From the NCBI GenBank assembly GCA_028274465.1, contig CM051455.1, positions 102,422,942-102,486,941 on the forward strand: a DNA stretch of 64,000 nucleotides, in the 5' to 3' direction. The first letter of the stretch is position 1, and each line of letters opens with the position of its first letter. Below the pieces are notes generated by a model. It searched no databases, was not told the origin of the DNA, and saw only the letters and a list, made by a program, of their open reading frames with translations. Positions 43,460 to 55,404 of this stretch are shown here, one piece after another. Source of the stretch: Plantago ovata (taxonomy: Eukaryota > Streptophyta > Magnoliopsida > Lamiales > Plantaginaceae). The translations under genes and the position numbers were made by a program.

Positions 43460-45972
43460 GCGCAGACAGGAGTCGAGTCAAAGACTTTAAACAATGACGC
43501 TATTCGGGAGGCAACCCGGAATTTTTACCGCTTTCTTTACTGCTTTTCTGCATGCATTCATTCTTGAACTATTTGCTTCTCGTATGCGAATTTGTTCATG
43601 TCTGTGTCGTATATGCTTTTGTTTGAGTGAGATTTTTCGAGTGGTTTTTTGAAAAAAATTGGTTTTGGGATTTAAGCCGCATTTTCTGACATCAGGACCC
43701 GTCTCCCCGCATTGGGGAGCACGGGGCGAACCGCCCCGTGGTGGGGCGAACCGCCCCACGGTCCCAGAACCTCAAAAACGCGGATTTCAACCCCAAAACC
43801 TTATTTTCTTCATTCTTCTTCATCCATACACCCAAAATACCCGAAAAGTGCGATTTTGCTTCTAAATCTTCATAACTTCTTCATTTCTTGACCAAATTGA
43901 GTGTTCTTTAGCTTAATTCGAAGCCTATTACATGATCTATCATCCTATCCGAACAGATTTCATCCTAATTCGTTAGATTTGCAGATCTGAGGTATCATCT
44001 TTAAGAACCCTAATTTTCGAATTTGGGGGTTTTCTATTTTGAGCTTCAATTATGCTTGTTTGATGCATGGGTATGTTGTTTATATGATTAGACATGTTAT
44101 TTACTATCAATTGCATGCTCAATTTTGCTTAAATTGTTGATTTGGGTATTTTGCTATTAGATGATATATCTTGTTATGCATTATGTCTTTATCATTGATT
44201 TCTAGCATATGGATATGTTTATTGATGTAATGTTGGTAGATTTGACGATAGAATGCTTATTAGTTGAGAATGAGGATTTATGCTGGTAGAATTTTTTTTG
44301 CGCTGCTATGGTATGAGTTGAAACCTTGTTATCAAGGTTATTAGTTGTCTAGTAAGAGCATGATGTGACGTATTGCATGTAGTAGTTACGTTAATATGTT
44401 GCATGATGAAGAAGCTAGGCTAGACATTGCGGTTTGGGGAGTTCGATTGTTGATTTTATCACTTGTGTGTTTCATTTTTGCACTAACCATATATTAGAGT
44501 CTGTTTTGTGTCATACGAGGTGCTAACAGCTCTTTGTAGGTACCATACCAAGGGGAAGGAGCATTCCTGTATGATTGCTGTGAAGAACCATGTCAAGGAA
44601 GGTGATCTCGCTAGATGTGCGTTCGAGCCAAGGGGTTTGGCAACAACGTCGTGGATTATCCAAGAGGAGGAGCTAGAGTAAACCTGGAGTAAGGACTCCT
44701 ATGCCTATTCATGCACCACCGAAGGGTCAGAAACTACTATTACGTCAGCACTCCATCACGAGGACTGCAGAGTTCGAGTGAACATGAAGGCACCGGGACA
44801 GTCTTGCCCCGACGGATTCGATCTTGAGTCTGAAGTTGCTCGAAGGTTCCGAAGCGCTAGCTTGGTTCCAAAACGTAACGACATGGGTACACAGTCCCTC
44901 GTTGGGGCGCCCCTTGCCTGCCTCTAAAAGGAGCATAACATTGATATTGGGAGCATCAACTGTAGAGAATGTGGTCGACATTGGAAAAGATGGATGATAA
45001 CCTCTGAATACCCGAGCAGCTTGATGTAACCTCCCTAGGGTGTGAAACGCTGGAGGGGAAGGACCTAAGACTACTTGCTTTTCCCCTTCAACAGTTCACA
45101 AGCTATTGGAGAAATACCGGGTGGAAGATTCCATAACAGAGGCGGCCAATCTTGAAGATTCCCTTCGACACTGCAACTCTACCAGTGACGATGTGCGTGA
45201 CAGTAGAGACAATGAAGACAAGAGGGACGATGATGATACAGATGGTTGAATTGGTCCTATCCGATCTTTTGATGGAACTACTGCCACTACCACAAGTCCC
45301 GATGATCATATATGAAGCTCCCAGAAGAAGCCCAATAACTCAAGAGCAGCATACTCAGCCGACCGAGGCCAAACCATGGGGTAACATCTAGTATCACATC
45401 TTAATTCCTCATTTTCTTACTGCTAGGGACTAGCGTTAATTTCATGAGGGGGTTGGGATTTAAGTGATCTGATGTTGTTAGTTTGGAGCTTGGTATTGGT
45501 AGGATGAGTATAGTACCTCGCATGCTTTATCCGTCTGCATTTGCATTTGCACGTTTAATGCTTTATTAGATTTTTTAGGTTGCATTTCACTACATTCATC
45601 CTAGGATAGTCTTGCATGTTTTATATGGAGTTTATTGCCGAATTTTTTGAACTTTTTTATTGGGTAGATCAACTAGCGATGTCATTTATCGTATGCTTCA
45701 TCTCTATGAATTTGTTTGAGGTTTTTCCTCGCTTGGCTTGTCACATTTATGTATTGCACTTAGTTGAGCTAGGTAGTCTCGACATCACCTAGTGGTGTTT
45801 TCTCTACTGCGGTTCACGAAGGCCTTTATAATAGGATGATGCATGTTAGGGTCTTATGGTTGTTTTCCCGAGTAATTATGTACCTAAGAGGCAACAAGTC
45901 TTCACCATGCTTTGAGATTGCTAAATGCCTAGGAAGGAGGTAGTGTGAGGTTGTGTGATCCTTTGTTTATAA
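43460..45972 (+). other. Non-coding region of C after gag-protease, shared with B
   Basis: Corresponds to 24148-26454 of B, with small indels including about 55 bp extra near 44560. No intact ORF. An acceptor-like agctctttgtag near 44530 precedes a stretch with broken coding look up to about 45390. AT-rich before that. Confidence 0.5.
43708..43761. repeat. Internal GC-rich palindromic units in C
   Basis: Two units (ggggcgaaccgcccc type); B has three at the equivalent place. Confidence 0.85.
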
Positions 45973-46104
45973 CCAATTCTTCCGAATAGGTTTGGGGAGG
46001 GGGTTACACCATCGTTAGACTTGTTTCTGTTTTCATTTTCGTATCGTGAGTTTAGTTTTCCTTTTTCCGTAAATTTTGTACTCCAACCTATTCTTTCGAA
46101 TAGG
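45973..46104 (+). other. Twin hairpins in 3' UTR of C
   Basis: 45973-45990 (one mismatch) and 46087-46104 (perfect cctattc TTTC gaatagg), each followed by tttggggа-type purine sequence (TTTGGGGA). Confidence 0.7.
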
Positions 46105-46158
46105 TTTGGGGAAATCGTGTGAGTCTTTTGTTTCTCTTTTTGTTATGCTACTACTGGC

Positions 46159-46304
46159 TAGAAAAAAAATCGAAAAAAAAAAGAAAGAAAATTTCCAGGA
46201 AAAAAGAGAAAAAGAAAAAAAAGAATCTGGAAAGAAAAAAGAGAAGACCCCAAAAAAAAAAAAAAAAGCAAAGAAGGGTCCAAAAAAGAAAGCCAAATAG
46301 CAGT
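46159..46304 (+). repeat. Purine-rich tract in 3' UTR of C
   Basis: A-rich with scattered G; length differs from B by small indels in the A runs. Not coding. Confidence 0.85.
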
Positions 46305-46875
46305 TTAGCAAAGTTTGAGTCTTTTCCATTTTTTGTAATGTTCGTAATCGTGTTTTTATCTTTTATCTTTTTTGTGTTTAGTGTCATCTGTTCTAGACCA
46401 CCCTCGTCCTGCCATTCAGGAAGTGGTGAATAGCTTAAGACTTTACTTGAGAGATGGGTAGAATAGGGGAGTGTTATCTTTTATAGGGAACCCTCCTTTG
46501 TTTGATGAGAGCCAGTACTGGTTCGACCTCTTTTGAGTAAAAGTCTTAACATGGTGGAACAACAGTAAGTCCTCAGTTTCATAGGCACGGGGCAACCATT
46601 CGTATCTTAGCATGCATCATTACGTCGTCACTGACTAGGTCCAGGTAGAGAATGTTACGAGAGACTATCTTGTCTTGACATAAGTGCTTATGTGGATGTG
46701 TATAAGTCAATCGAGGTATTCTTCAACCTATATTCATGCTTTGATTCATATGGTTTTTGTTCATATGTTATTTGGTAGATTCAGTAGAATAGTTCATTTT
46801 ATTTGGCATGAAACTCCATTTTGAGTCTTGCATGTTTTTTGTATTAGAGTCTAGCTTAGTTGCTTGAGGACAAGC

Positions 46876-46896
46876 AAAGGTTCGGTTTGGGGAGTT
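46876..46896 (+). other. Polypurine tract of C
   Basis: aaaggttcggtttggggagt directly before the 3' LTR. Confidence 0.75.
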
Positions 46897-48156
46897 TGAT
46901 GAATGTGTATTTTACACTTTCATTCGAGTCTTTTTCACCTATTTTAGCTATCCTCTATGTTAATTTAGCTATATTTTAGTACATTTTATTAGAATAGTGT
47001 CACGTTTCCGTTTAGATTTTATTTTACAGGTTTTGGTTGAAATTCGGAGATTTCCGGGCAATTATATTGAAGTCTACAAGGAATTGGGGTTCCAGAAGCC
47101 TATTTGGAGTATCTGAAGGTTTCCGGATAGGATTTGGAGTCTAGGGGCCGAATCTGGAGGTTAGAAGGCTACTAAAGTCATAAACCGAGTCCGAAAAGGT
47201 GAAGAAATCCAAAACCGCGTCGAAAACGCGGAAATTCCGCGAAATAACTGTGCGGCGAACCGCCGCACTGAGGGGCGAACCGCCGCGGGCTATTTCGGGG
47301 CCTATATATAGTGCTCAGTTTTTTCTCAGAAAATCATATCTTTCCAAGCCTACTTTATCACCTCTCTCAATAGTTTTAGGTAGGAACTTCCCGGGGCCTG
47401 TCCTGGGAGTTCCATAGCTTAGGGGATACTTTTTCATAGCAGATTGGAGCGCGTAGGATCGCAATCATCCGGAGATTGACAACCTTCGGTAACTTTGTAT
47501 CTTACAGTTTTTATCTACTTATTTTATCTTCTTTCAATATGTTTTCTTCTATGATTTCTATTGATTGCATGCCTATTATGAGTAGCTAAACTTATCGTTG
47601 GTGGTAGTATGTGAATTCTTAGCGAGGGAAGATAATCATGCTAATGGCTATATCGCGCATTATACTCCGTGTCATTGCTTTACTTCGTTGATCAGTTGTA
47701 ACCAAAATTCTCGTATGTTGTATTGATCATTATGCACAATTGGACACTAGTCGACCATCAGACCAATTATCTTCGTAGTGTTGAATAATTACGGAACACA
47801 TTAGGACAATCGTGATTAACTAGTCAGACCAAATTATCTTCGTAGTGCTTAATACTTGCAACAGGACACTAGATTGATTCAAAGATCTCTATGCAAGACC
47901 GAGGAATTTATGCATGATTATCGACCCATTATGTTAAGAAGGACCATACTATCACCAATCTCCATTATCTGCTAGAAACCCCCTATTGCTTTCTGTCTGC
48001 TGTTTTTATATTCTTAATTAGATTTGATAAAGCTAGTATAGTCCTGAGAGAACGACACTCGAGTCATTCTGCTACTACACTACGGTTTTCGTTGTAGTTG
48101 TGGATTGCCTTTGGCTAATTACAAATTTATTTGATTGACCTTGACAACGTTCATCA
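46897..48156 (+). repeat. 3' LTR of C
   Basis: Same ends as the 5' LTR. It has two GC palindromes (about 47250-47285) where the 5' LTR has one, then TATA at 47301. Confidence 0.95.
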
Positions 48157-48161
48157 TCAAC

Positions 48162-48934
48162 CAAGAGACTATACGGGTTGATCCGATCCTCGGGACTAAT
48201 CCCCTTATGCTTATCCGCCCACCCTTTCCTTGTCGTCAATTCGGGCAACTCACCAAATCGACGCCAAATGCGCCGAGTGGGAACGACCCCGGGAGTTCCA
48301 TCTCGGTTCGAGGGCATACGCACGAAAACATAACGTTTTTTGTAACCAACCCCGTGCGAGGATTGAAACTTCGAAAAATCTCATAATTCTTCACGGGAGT
48401 GAAGTAATAAAAGCACCCCCCACCCGGGTTCTCACATATGTTGAAAAAATGGAGAAAGTTAGAAGCAGTGACTTTCCGATCGATCGACCTACACCAGACG
48501 CAAAAAGCAACAAGAATCCCCATGGCGTTCGGGAGCACCTGAGTTGGACAAAGTTCGAGACCCTCCAAGACATTGATTATAACCTTACAAACCGGAAGCC
48601 GAAACCCGTGTTCGAAGGATTGTATATGAATGGCGAGACAGTCCGGCGGAGGGCTATACATCTTGTCATCTGCCCCCGGAACAAGAATCCCATAATCCCC
48701 AGGTATTCCAAACTTATGATATAACGTTTCGGCCTCCTTCATTCGAACAGAGCTAGGATCCGTAAGAAGTTTCAAGTCAAGGTTTTCATCAGTAGGTATC
48801 ACCGAGTCTTTCGACCCATCATTCGTTTCGACACCACCTGCGGACTGAGCCATACTTCTACTATGACTCCTCAAACGCCGATTAACTCGGAGGGGATGAA
48901 CAACTCTAGCACGAATAAGAGGGGACGACACCAA
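48162..48934 (-). pseudogene. Antisense ORF of G, 5' exon (gypsy 'Transposase_28'-type domain)
   Basis: Minus strand, 233-codon frame from 48934 to 48236. It has YHKFGIPGDYGILVPGADD and PPPDCLAIHIQSFEHGFRLP, with VIINVLEGLELCPTQVLPNA following. This is the pattern of the plant domain named putative gypsy type transposon (PF04195), found in antisense ORFs of Tat elements. A frameshift near 48260-48290 moves the reading into another frame, which stays open to the insertion site of C at 48161 and continues beyond C at 39950. A more internal Met (near 48850, MAQSAGG) may be the true start. It is read opposite to gag-pol. Its role is not known. Confidence 0.75.
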
Positions 48935-49812
48935 CTTACCACCAACAACCTGGTCCGAGGTTAAAAAGGGGTTCGAATCAGATGGGGTATGGAACCAGTA
49001 TCCCTACCTAGAGAAGTGGACCTCCTATGTACGCTAAAAGAATTGGAATTTTCATGTTTCAAGTCACCATCGGCACCGGGTTGGTCAATGAGTTGTTTCG
49101 ACATACTCGGATTTCCACTACCAAATACGAAAGAAACAAATTCAGTAGGAACCCCAACCCGGAGCCTACAATCAGGGGAAACTCGAAAGGAAAAGCAAAA
49201 CGCATTCGACTAAAGACTTGCCACGTTCGACATCAAGCAAACAAGCAAAAGACAAACACGAGCAAAAGAAATCGGAAAAGCACAAATACCCTTTATTCTC
49301 CGGAAAAAGCATAGAAACCCTTCCTTTTTCCCCCCGATACAAAAACCCAGATCTCAAAAGCAAAAAGAAACACAAGAGCCACGTCCAAGACAATGGAAAC
49401 GAAGAAAAAAAAACAATCAAAGAAGAAGAACAAAAGCCGTAAAAGAAAAGGAAGAGAAAAACACACCTGAGGAATTGGAGCGTCAAAGGTTCCGGAGCAA
49501 AACCCGATGGAGAACACAGAAACACGGCGAGAGCTTCCCGGCTTAAGCAAAAGAGAGAAAAAATAGAGAGTGCAAAAAGAAGAATGAAAATAATGAGGAA
49601 GAAAGAGAAAGGGAAAAGATTTTAAGAAAAACCCTAAAGCTACCCATCATAATGGCGGTCGGAAAATCGAGAAGAGTACACCGTACGCTCCAGCCTCAAT
49701 CAGACACGTGTTGACACAGGGCTCGGCCGAAGATTTTCCCCCCACTCAAAAATTCAAATTACGCACCCTTTCGACTGAATGAGAAAAGCCTCCGAACAAT
49801 ACTTTGAACTTC

Positions 49813-49837
49813 CGATAGATACCTACGCTATCTATCG
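49813..49837. other. Perfect 9-bp hairpin just before the polypurine tract of G
   Basis: cgatagata, 7-nt loop, tatctatcg. It ends two bases before the purine stretch aaacttggggg that abuts the 3' LTR. Confidence 0.75.
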
Positions 49838-49853
49838 AAACTTGGGGGACTCA
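49838..49853 (+). other. Polypurine tract of G
   Basis: aaacttgggggactca precedes the TG of the 3' LTR; short and partly interrupted. Confidence 0.6.
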
Positions 49854-50337
49854 TGATGTGGGATAAAAGGTCATCACCCTCGAACTCTCATCATCACACA
49901 AGGAGGGACCCTCGAAGCCTAAAACTCCCCCTAAAGAAGAGTCTCGAAAGACTGGGGGTCGAAACACGGGCACCATTACTAAGCATGCCTCAAACGGGAC
50001 CAGTCAAGTACGCTCTTACACTGACAGTCTTCCCCTTTGTCCGGATAAAGGAGACAAAATAAAAGGCGGACCCCACGAGCGTATCCTCTATATATCCTTC
50101 TTCCCTCACTTGCATAAATATCTCTTTACATACATAGAACATTATGCTGTCTATTTACACTCTCAACATTGACTTGTGATCGGTCTAACTTAGGTAGGAC
50201 GATCATCCTTACCCCTCCCTCTAACTCCCCTTGACAGGTACATCTAGGTCTCATCCCTCTTAACGAAACTCAAGCCATCAGCTCCTATGGATTGAGAGAT
50301 TACGTCGTGACTCCTTAGACCGGAATTATCCTCATCA
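49854..50337 (+). repeat. 3' LTR of G, full length (484 bp)
   Basis: tgatgtgggataaaagg ... atcctcatca, with matching tgatg/catca ends. TATA-like ctctatatatcc at about 50087. The next base begins MULE flank gttctgatggg. Confidence 0.9.
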
Positions 50338-50427
50338 GTTCTGATGGGTGTTTTGGACCTGGAGTTTGTTTTGGCCGGGCCGCTGAATTCCAATGTGTTA
50401 ATCAATGGTCGGCACTTGTATATAATT
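50338..50427 (+). other. Flank of second MULE copy
   Basis: Inverted match to 7325-7420, ending in the MULE target duplication tatataatt (50419-50427). Confidence 0.75.
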
Positions 50428-50716
50428 GAGAAAATTGTCTAATAACACCCACTTTTGAAAAATCTTCACATTCACACCCTGGTCAACACAAAAAGCAAAA
50501 AAAAATCGCTTTCACACCCTCTCCGTCTTAACAGCTTGTGAGGAAACACACGCGCGGCTTAATTACAGAAGATTAGTCATATTAATGGCTCAGACAATTT
50601 ATCCTCTCTCCCCAACCCTCTCCGTAATTCATTCACACCCACCCAGCTCGATTCATTCTCTCCCCGGAAAAAGGTGTCAGAGATATTTGAATTTCAAATT
50701 CTTTCTGAAGATGTTT

Positions 50717-53359
50717 TGTAACGATATCGGTTTTAAAATAAAAAAAATTCTTGGAAAATAAAATATTTGAAATAATTCAAAGGTAATGGTCAACAATAAA
50801 TGCAGAAACCGAGTTTGGCGCCACGACGCATACAGATTCAAAATTATCCAACGGTAACTAGAAAAGTTTCAAAAGAAAGTAACAGATAATGAAGAATATA
50901 AAGAGTTTTTCTTCTTATTTGAAAGCATAAAATCCCAACAAATGCCCCAGTCCCTTCACTCAGTCGCTGGATGCCTACTCTTGCTCGCCTTCATTTGAAT
51001 CTGGAAGGAAGGAATTTTTTGAAAACAAAGAGAGCGTGAGATAAAGGATCTCACTGAGGTTCTAAGTTAACAAAAGAAAAGTAAACAGTTTGAAAACAAA
51101 ATCAGTTGCAGCAGATAAAATAGCAGACAGAACAGATAACAAAACATAAAGACAGAACAGATAAGTCGAAGTCCGTTGGTGCAGCCCGCCTTGTTACTCC
51201 TACTCCCAGATTGCCCTTATAGATCCCTCCAGAGGGTATACAACTCCGGACAGAAATAGAAAACCCCGTGTACTTTGGGGAAACAGAACCTACGACCCTA
51301 ATAGACCTCAGCGACTTCTACCTCGCGCCTAAAAGGGATTAGACTAGGCAATAACAAAGCAAACCCGACAGTCCTCACTACCCAAGCCTACCTAATTACG
51401 ACCTAATCGACCGGTCACACAGAAACAGACAGAACAGATGCAGATACGGATACAGAACAAACAGATAACAATAATCAGATCTCGAAACATCGAGAAGTGT
51501 TCCTGTAGAAGAGTTAATCCAGTACAAGTAGCAACAAACAAAGATAAGTAAATAGCCATACTTAGGACTTAGTTACTTTTACGCGGAAGCATACGATATA
51601 ACAGACATATATCAATAGATACAAATTATCACATAGCCTTCCAGTTTTTCGCAAATAGATAAGTTTTGGGGTGAACACTCACCTTGAACTTTGCGAGCAA
51701 CGATCCTCAAAAGCAGAGCGTATTAAGAGCTAGCGGACGGAGCACCTAAACAGGAAGTGTGTAGTCACTAACTAGAAGTTGAACAAAAAGCTAAACGGAT
51801 AAAATAAAAGGTCGGCAGAGAAGTGGTAAAGGAGGGGGCTCGAACTCAGGACCTCTAAGTTAGTCTCTCAACATATAACCAACTAAGCTAGCAAACAAAT
51901 TAGTCACTCAACTTCAAGACCGAAAGTACTTTAACTTGAACATTTTCTAGAAAACACCTTTAGTCTCAGTTTTGAGATTACTAAAGTGCCCTCAATAGTA
52001 ATTGCAAAACAGTTTCAAGCTTTCAACAATATCATAATAGTCCTCAAAAGAAACTCAACATAACAGTGTAGTCCAGAAAGTATGAAATTACCATTTTACC
52101 CTCAAAACAGAAATTGCAGAAAAATCTTTTTGAAAACATAAGTTAAAATTAATCCCAACATTTTCGGAATATTAACGAAACATTTTCCAGCAACTAATAC
52201 TCTCTTAAACAAGTTTAAGATTTGTCAATGGTGGTCAAACAGTTGCAGACAAGTCCTCCAGGTTTCCATAACTCACAAACAGGTTCTCCAAATTTCAGAA
52301 ATTAAACAAAACACCCCCAAACTTTCAGAACCTAACCAATCAGTCCACAAATAAACTAAGCAATCACAAAACCGTCCAAGTCAGCCTATACGAGTTCGAA
52401 TTTTCCAATATTAGTCAACAACAGTCCAGTATCAGTCCTTAAGGTCAAGATTAGGGGTCGTTTTTAGGACAGGAGCAACTCAGGGGTAAAACGGTCAAAC
52501 GAAAAAGAGAAACGAAAAGAATAATAGAGATATTACCTTCGAACGGAGATGAGATGATTCGATCTGCGAATTAAATGTAAACAAAAGGATTAAAATCAAG
52601 ATTCAATTCGAGATTTGAATCCGAAACGCACAAGGACGGAGCCGAAACTACTTACCGGAACTGAAATCGGAGCAGAAACAGGGCCGGGGCGGAGCTGAGC
52701 GAATGGAACGGAGCCGGACAGAGCTTCGATGCGCGCGTGCCGGAGCAAAGCGGTCCGGGACGGAGCTGCAACGCTGTAGCACGAACAGAACAGAGCACTA
52801 AGCAGATTTTTGAGGATGAATTCGAGACGGTGATGATGATGATGTCGTGCTACTGATGATAAATGATAATCTCGTGATGATGTACGAATTGATGTTGATG
52901 ATGAAGATGGTGATGTGGTTGTGGATGAAGAGGTGATGGTGATTTCTGTGAGACGTGGTGGAGATATGGTGGTGTAGTGGTGGTTCTGGTGATGAAGGTG
53001 GTGATTGATGATGTTGATTGAAGATGATGAGTTTTCGATGAGGATGATGTTGATCGATCTGGGTGTGACGGCTCAAGAGAGGAAAAGAAGAAAATGAAAA
53101 TGAAATGGGTTGTTTAGGTTTAGGTTTGAGATATGGACTAGGGTTTTCTGGACCTTTAATTAAATTGGGCCAAGTCCACTCCTTAAAGCTGAAAATAAAA
53201 GCTAGCCCAAGGACAGATGCGTAGACAGATCTTTAACCCAACATCTAATTCAAATTCGATAGCTCGGAAGGAAAACTAATTAAATCACCAAATAATTAAT
53301 TATTGGATAATTAATTAATTTTATATCAAAAAAAATAAAAAAATAAACGGGATGTTACA
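50717..53359 (-). repeat. Solo LTR of a gypsy-type element (2.64 kb)
   Basis: Flanked by the 5-bp duplication tgttt (50712-50716 and 53360-53364). Ends are TGTAAC and GTTACA. Read on the minus strand it starts TGTAACATCCCG, a start seen in long LTRs of plant chromoviruses (Tekay/Del type). No coding domain inside; the GAT-rich part at 52820-53060 is low complexity. Solo LTRs arise by recombination between the two LTRs of one element. Lineage is inferred from ends and length only. Confidence 0.75.
51835..51892 (-). other. tRNA-like segment inside the solo LTR
   Basis: Minus strand has an A-box match TAGCTTAGTTGG and, about 25 bp further, a B-box match GAGTTCGAGCC. No cloverleaf could be completed by eye; a tRNA-derived relic or SINE head is possible. 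Confidence 0.4.
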
Positions 53360-53479
53360 TGTTTCATATAAATAGTGACATCAAACATTCATGCTCTCAG
53401 ATGAACTTCATGAAAAAAGGGGGAAAATTCAAAAACATTCTTACAGAGTCATTGATCTAGGAGATTTGCGTATACGGCA

Positions 53480-54144
53480 GAGTCATTGATCTAGGCGATT
53501 TGGAGCGGATGATGGAGACGTATACGGCAGAAGCAGGTATTCATATGAAGAAGCTGATTTGCGTACTCATGGCCGACTACAACCAAGCGTACTCATGGCC
53601 GACTACAACCAGGTACAATCTGGCATCACCATTCATGAACATTTCAAATATGATGACCGATTGAGTAGTGTTAGGATGAAGTGGTCAACCCTAGTAAATC
53701 AAAGTGCAATTTCATTTACCTACTCTATCGGTACATACCCCGCTGTAAGCATGAATTGTGATGCCGATTTTGTTGTTATGATGTACCATATTGGTAATTT
53801 ATATCCCAAAGTAGTAGATTTGAAGATGACATACAATGATGTTGTTGTAGATAGTCGAGGGATGTCTGAGGAGAATGTTAGAAGTGGAAAATGTAAAAAA
53901 AGTAGAGCCACAATGGTTGGCAGAGAATGTTCTCAAATTTTGGTTCGGCAGAATTTGATGAAGATATGACACCACGTTTTGATGTTACTCCTCTAGAGGT
54001 GGTTACTCCACTTGTAAGCAAGATCTGGGCTAGTAATATCAGGGGGATTGGCCATAAATTCTTTGGTGGTTCAGACGAGTTTCGTAGTGAGTTAATAAAG
54101 TATGCGGGTCACTTTGGCTTTAAATATTCTTTTTCTAAGAACAA
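53480..54144 (+). pseudogene. MULE-2 transposase N-terminal part
   Basis: Same protein start as in MULE-1 (METYTAEAGIHMKKLICVLM). A 26-bp tandem duplication at 53561-53612 (gcgtactcatggccgactac... twice) shifts the frame. After it comes VQSGITIHEHFKYDDRLSSV and on to about 53969, where another frame (53927-54181) takes over. Element D interrupts at 54145. Confidence 0.8.
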
Positions 54145-55404
54145 TGATGAACGTTGTCAAGGTCAATCAAATAAAGTGTAATTAGCCAAAGGCAATCCAC
54201 AACTACAACGAAAACCGTAGTGTAGTAGCAGAATGACTCGAGTGTCGTTCTCTCAGGACTATAACTAGCTTTATCTATTTAACAAGAGAATATAAAACAG
54301 CAGACAAATAATAATAGGGGGTTTCTAGCAGATAATGGAGATTGGTGATAGTATGGTCCTTCTTAGCATAATGGGTCGATAATCATGCATAAATTACTCG
54401 GTCTTGCATAGAGATCTTTGAATCAATCTAGTGTCCTGTTGCAAGTATTAAGCACTACGAAGATAATCTGGTCTGACTAGTCAATCACGGTTGTCCTAAT
54501 GTGTTCCGTAATTATTCAACACTACGAATATAATTGGTCTGATGGTCGACTAGTGTCCAATTGTGCATAATGATCAATACAACATACGGGAATTTTTGTT
54601 ACAACTGATCAACGAAATAAAACAATGACACGGAGTATAATGCGCGATATAGCCATTAGCATGATTATCTTCCCTCGCTAAGAATTCACATACTACCACC
54701 AATGATAAGTTTAGCTACTCATATTATGCATGCAATCAACAGAAATCATAGAAGAAAACATATTGAAAGATAAATAAAATAAGTAGTTAAAACTGTAAGA
54801 TACAAAGTTACCGAAGGTTGTCAATCTCCGGATGATTGCGGTCCTACGAGCTCCAAACTGCTATGAAAAAGTATCCCCTAAGCTACGGAACTCCCAGGAC
54901 AGGCCCCGGGAAGTTCCTACCTAAAACTATAGAGAGAGGTGAGAAAGTAGGCTTGGAAAGATATGATTTTCGGAGAATAAACTGAGCACTATATATAGGC
55001 CCCGAAATAGCCCGCGGCGGTTCGCCCCTCAGTGCGGCGGTTCGCCCCACAGTTATTTCGCGGAATTTCCGCATTTTCGACGCGGTTTTGGATTTCTTCA
55101 ACTTTTCGGACTCGGTTTATGACTTCTAGTAGCCTTCTAACCTCCAGATTCGGACCCTAGACTCCAAATCCTATCCGGAAACCTTCAGATACTCCAAATA
55201 GGCTTCTGGAACCCCAATTCCTTGTAGACTTCAATATAATTGCCCGGAAATCACCGAATTTCAACCAAAACCTGTAAAATAAAATCTAAAGGGAAACGTG
55301 ACACTATTCTAATAAAATGTACTAAAATATAGCTAAATTAACATAGAGGATAGCTAAAATAGGTGAAAAAGACTCGAATGAAAGTGTAAAATACACATTC
55401 ATCA
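54145..55404 (-). repeat. 3' LTR of D
   Basis: On plus, tgatgaacg ... cattcatca. TATA (minus cctatatatag) at about 54988-55000 next to two GC palindromes (55013-55045). Confidence 0.95.

Larger units (their letters stand above)
39956..48156 (+). mobile_element. Athila-type non-autonomous retrotransposon C, complete
   Basis: Bounded by the perfect 5-bp target duplication tcaac (39951-39955 and 48157-48161). It has both LTRs (1241 and 1260 bp), primer site, an intact gag-protease ORF and a polypurine tract, but no RT, RNase H or integrase. The LTRs differ at few positions, the main one being the number of GC palindromes, so insertion looks fairly recent. It splits the antisense gene of G. Confidence 0.95.
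48935..49853 (-). promoter_or_regulatory. Probable promoter and leader of the antisense gene of G
   Basis: No ORF of note. On the minus strand it holds a telo-box (CTTTAGGGTTTTTC, 49627-49640), then a long CT-rich stretch (about 49620-49550) like a plant 5' leader, and a donor-like cctcaggtgtgt near 49470. The order promoter, leader, intron, coding exon is what a plant gene would show. Inferred from motifs only. Confidence 0.4.
30897..50337 (+). mobile_element. Tat-lineage Ty3/gypsy retrotransposon G, with element C nested inside
   Basis: Order: truncated 5' LTR, primer site, gag, protease, RT, two RNase H-like parts, integrase, tandem repeats, an antisense gene, polypurine tract, full 3' LTR. 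The integrase position (after RNase H), the second RNase H and the antisense gene before the 3' LTR mark the Tat group. Without C it is about 11.2 kb. Coding regions carry several stops and frameshifts. 5' junction: GlnRS upstream sequence; 3' junction: MULE flank at 50338. Confidence 0.9.

Noticed and set aside
48230-48724. 164-aa plus-strand ORF near C's right end
   Set aside because: Opposite strand of the PF04195-like antisense exon, which has the recognisable motifs.
51835-51892. Functional tRNA gene
   Set aside because: Boxes A and B are present but no acceptor stem or anticodon arm could be paired by eye.
52798-53076. His/Ser-rich 92-aa ORF on the minus strand
   Set aside because: Translation of a GAT/GGT low-complexity stretch in the solo LTR; no domain, no codon conservation.
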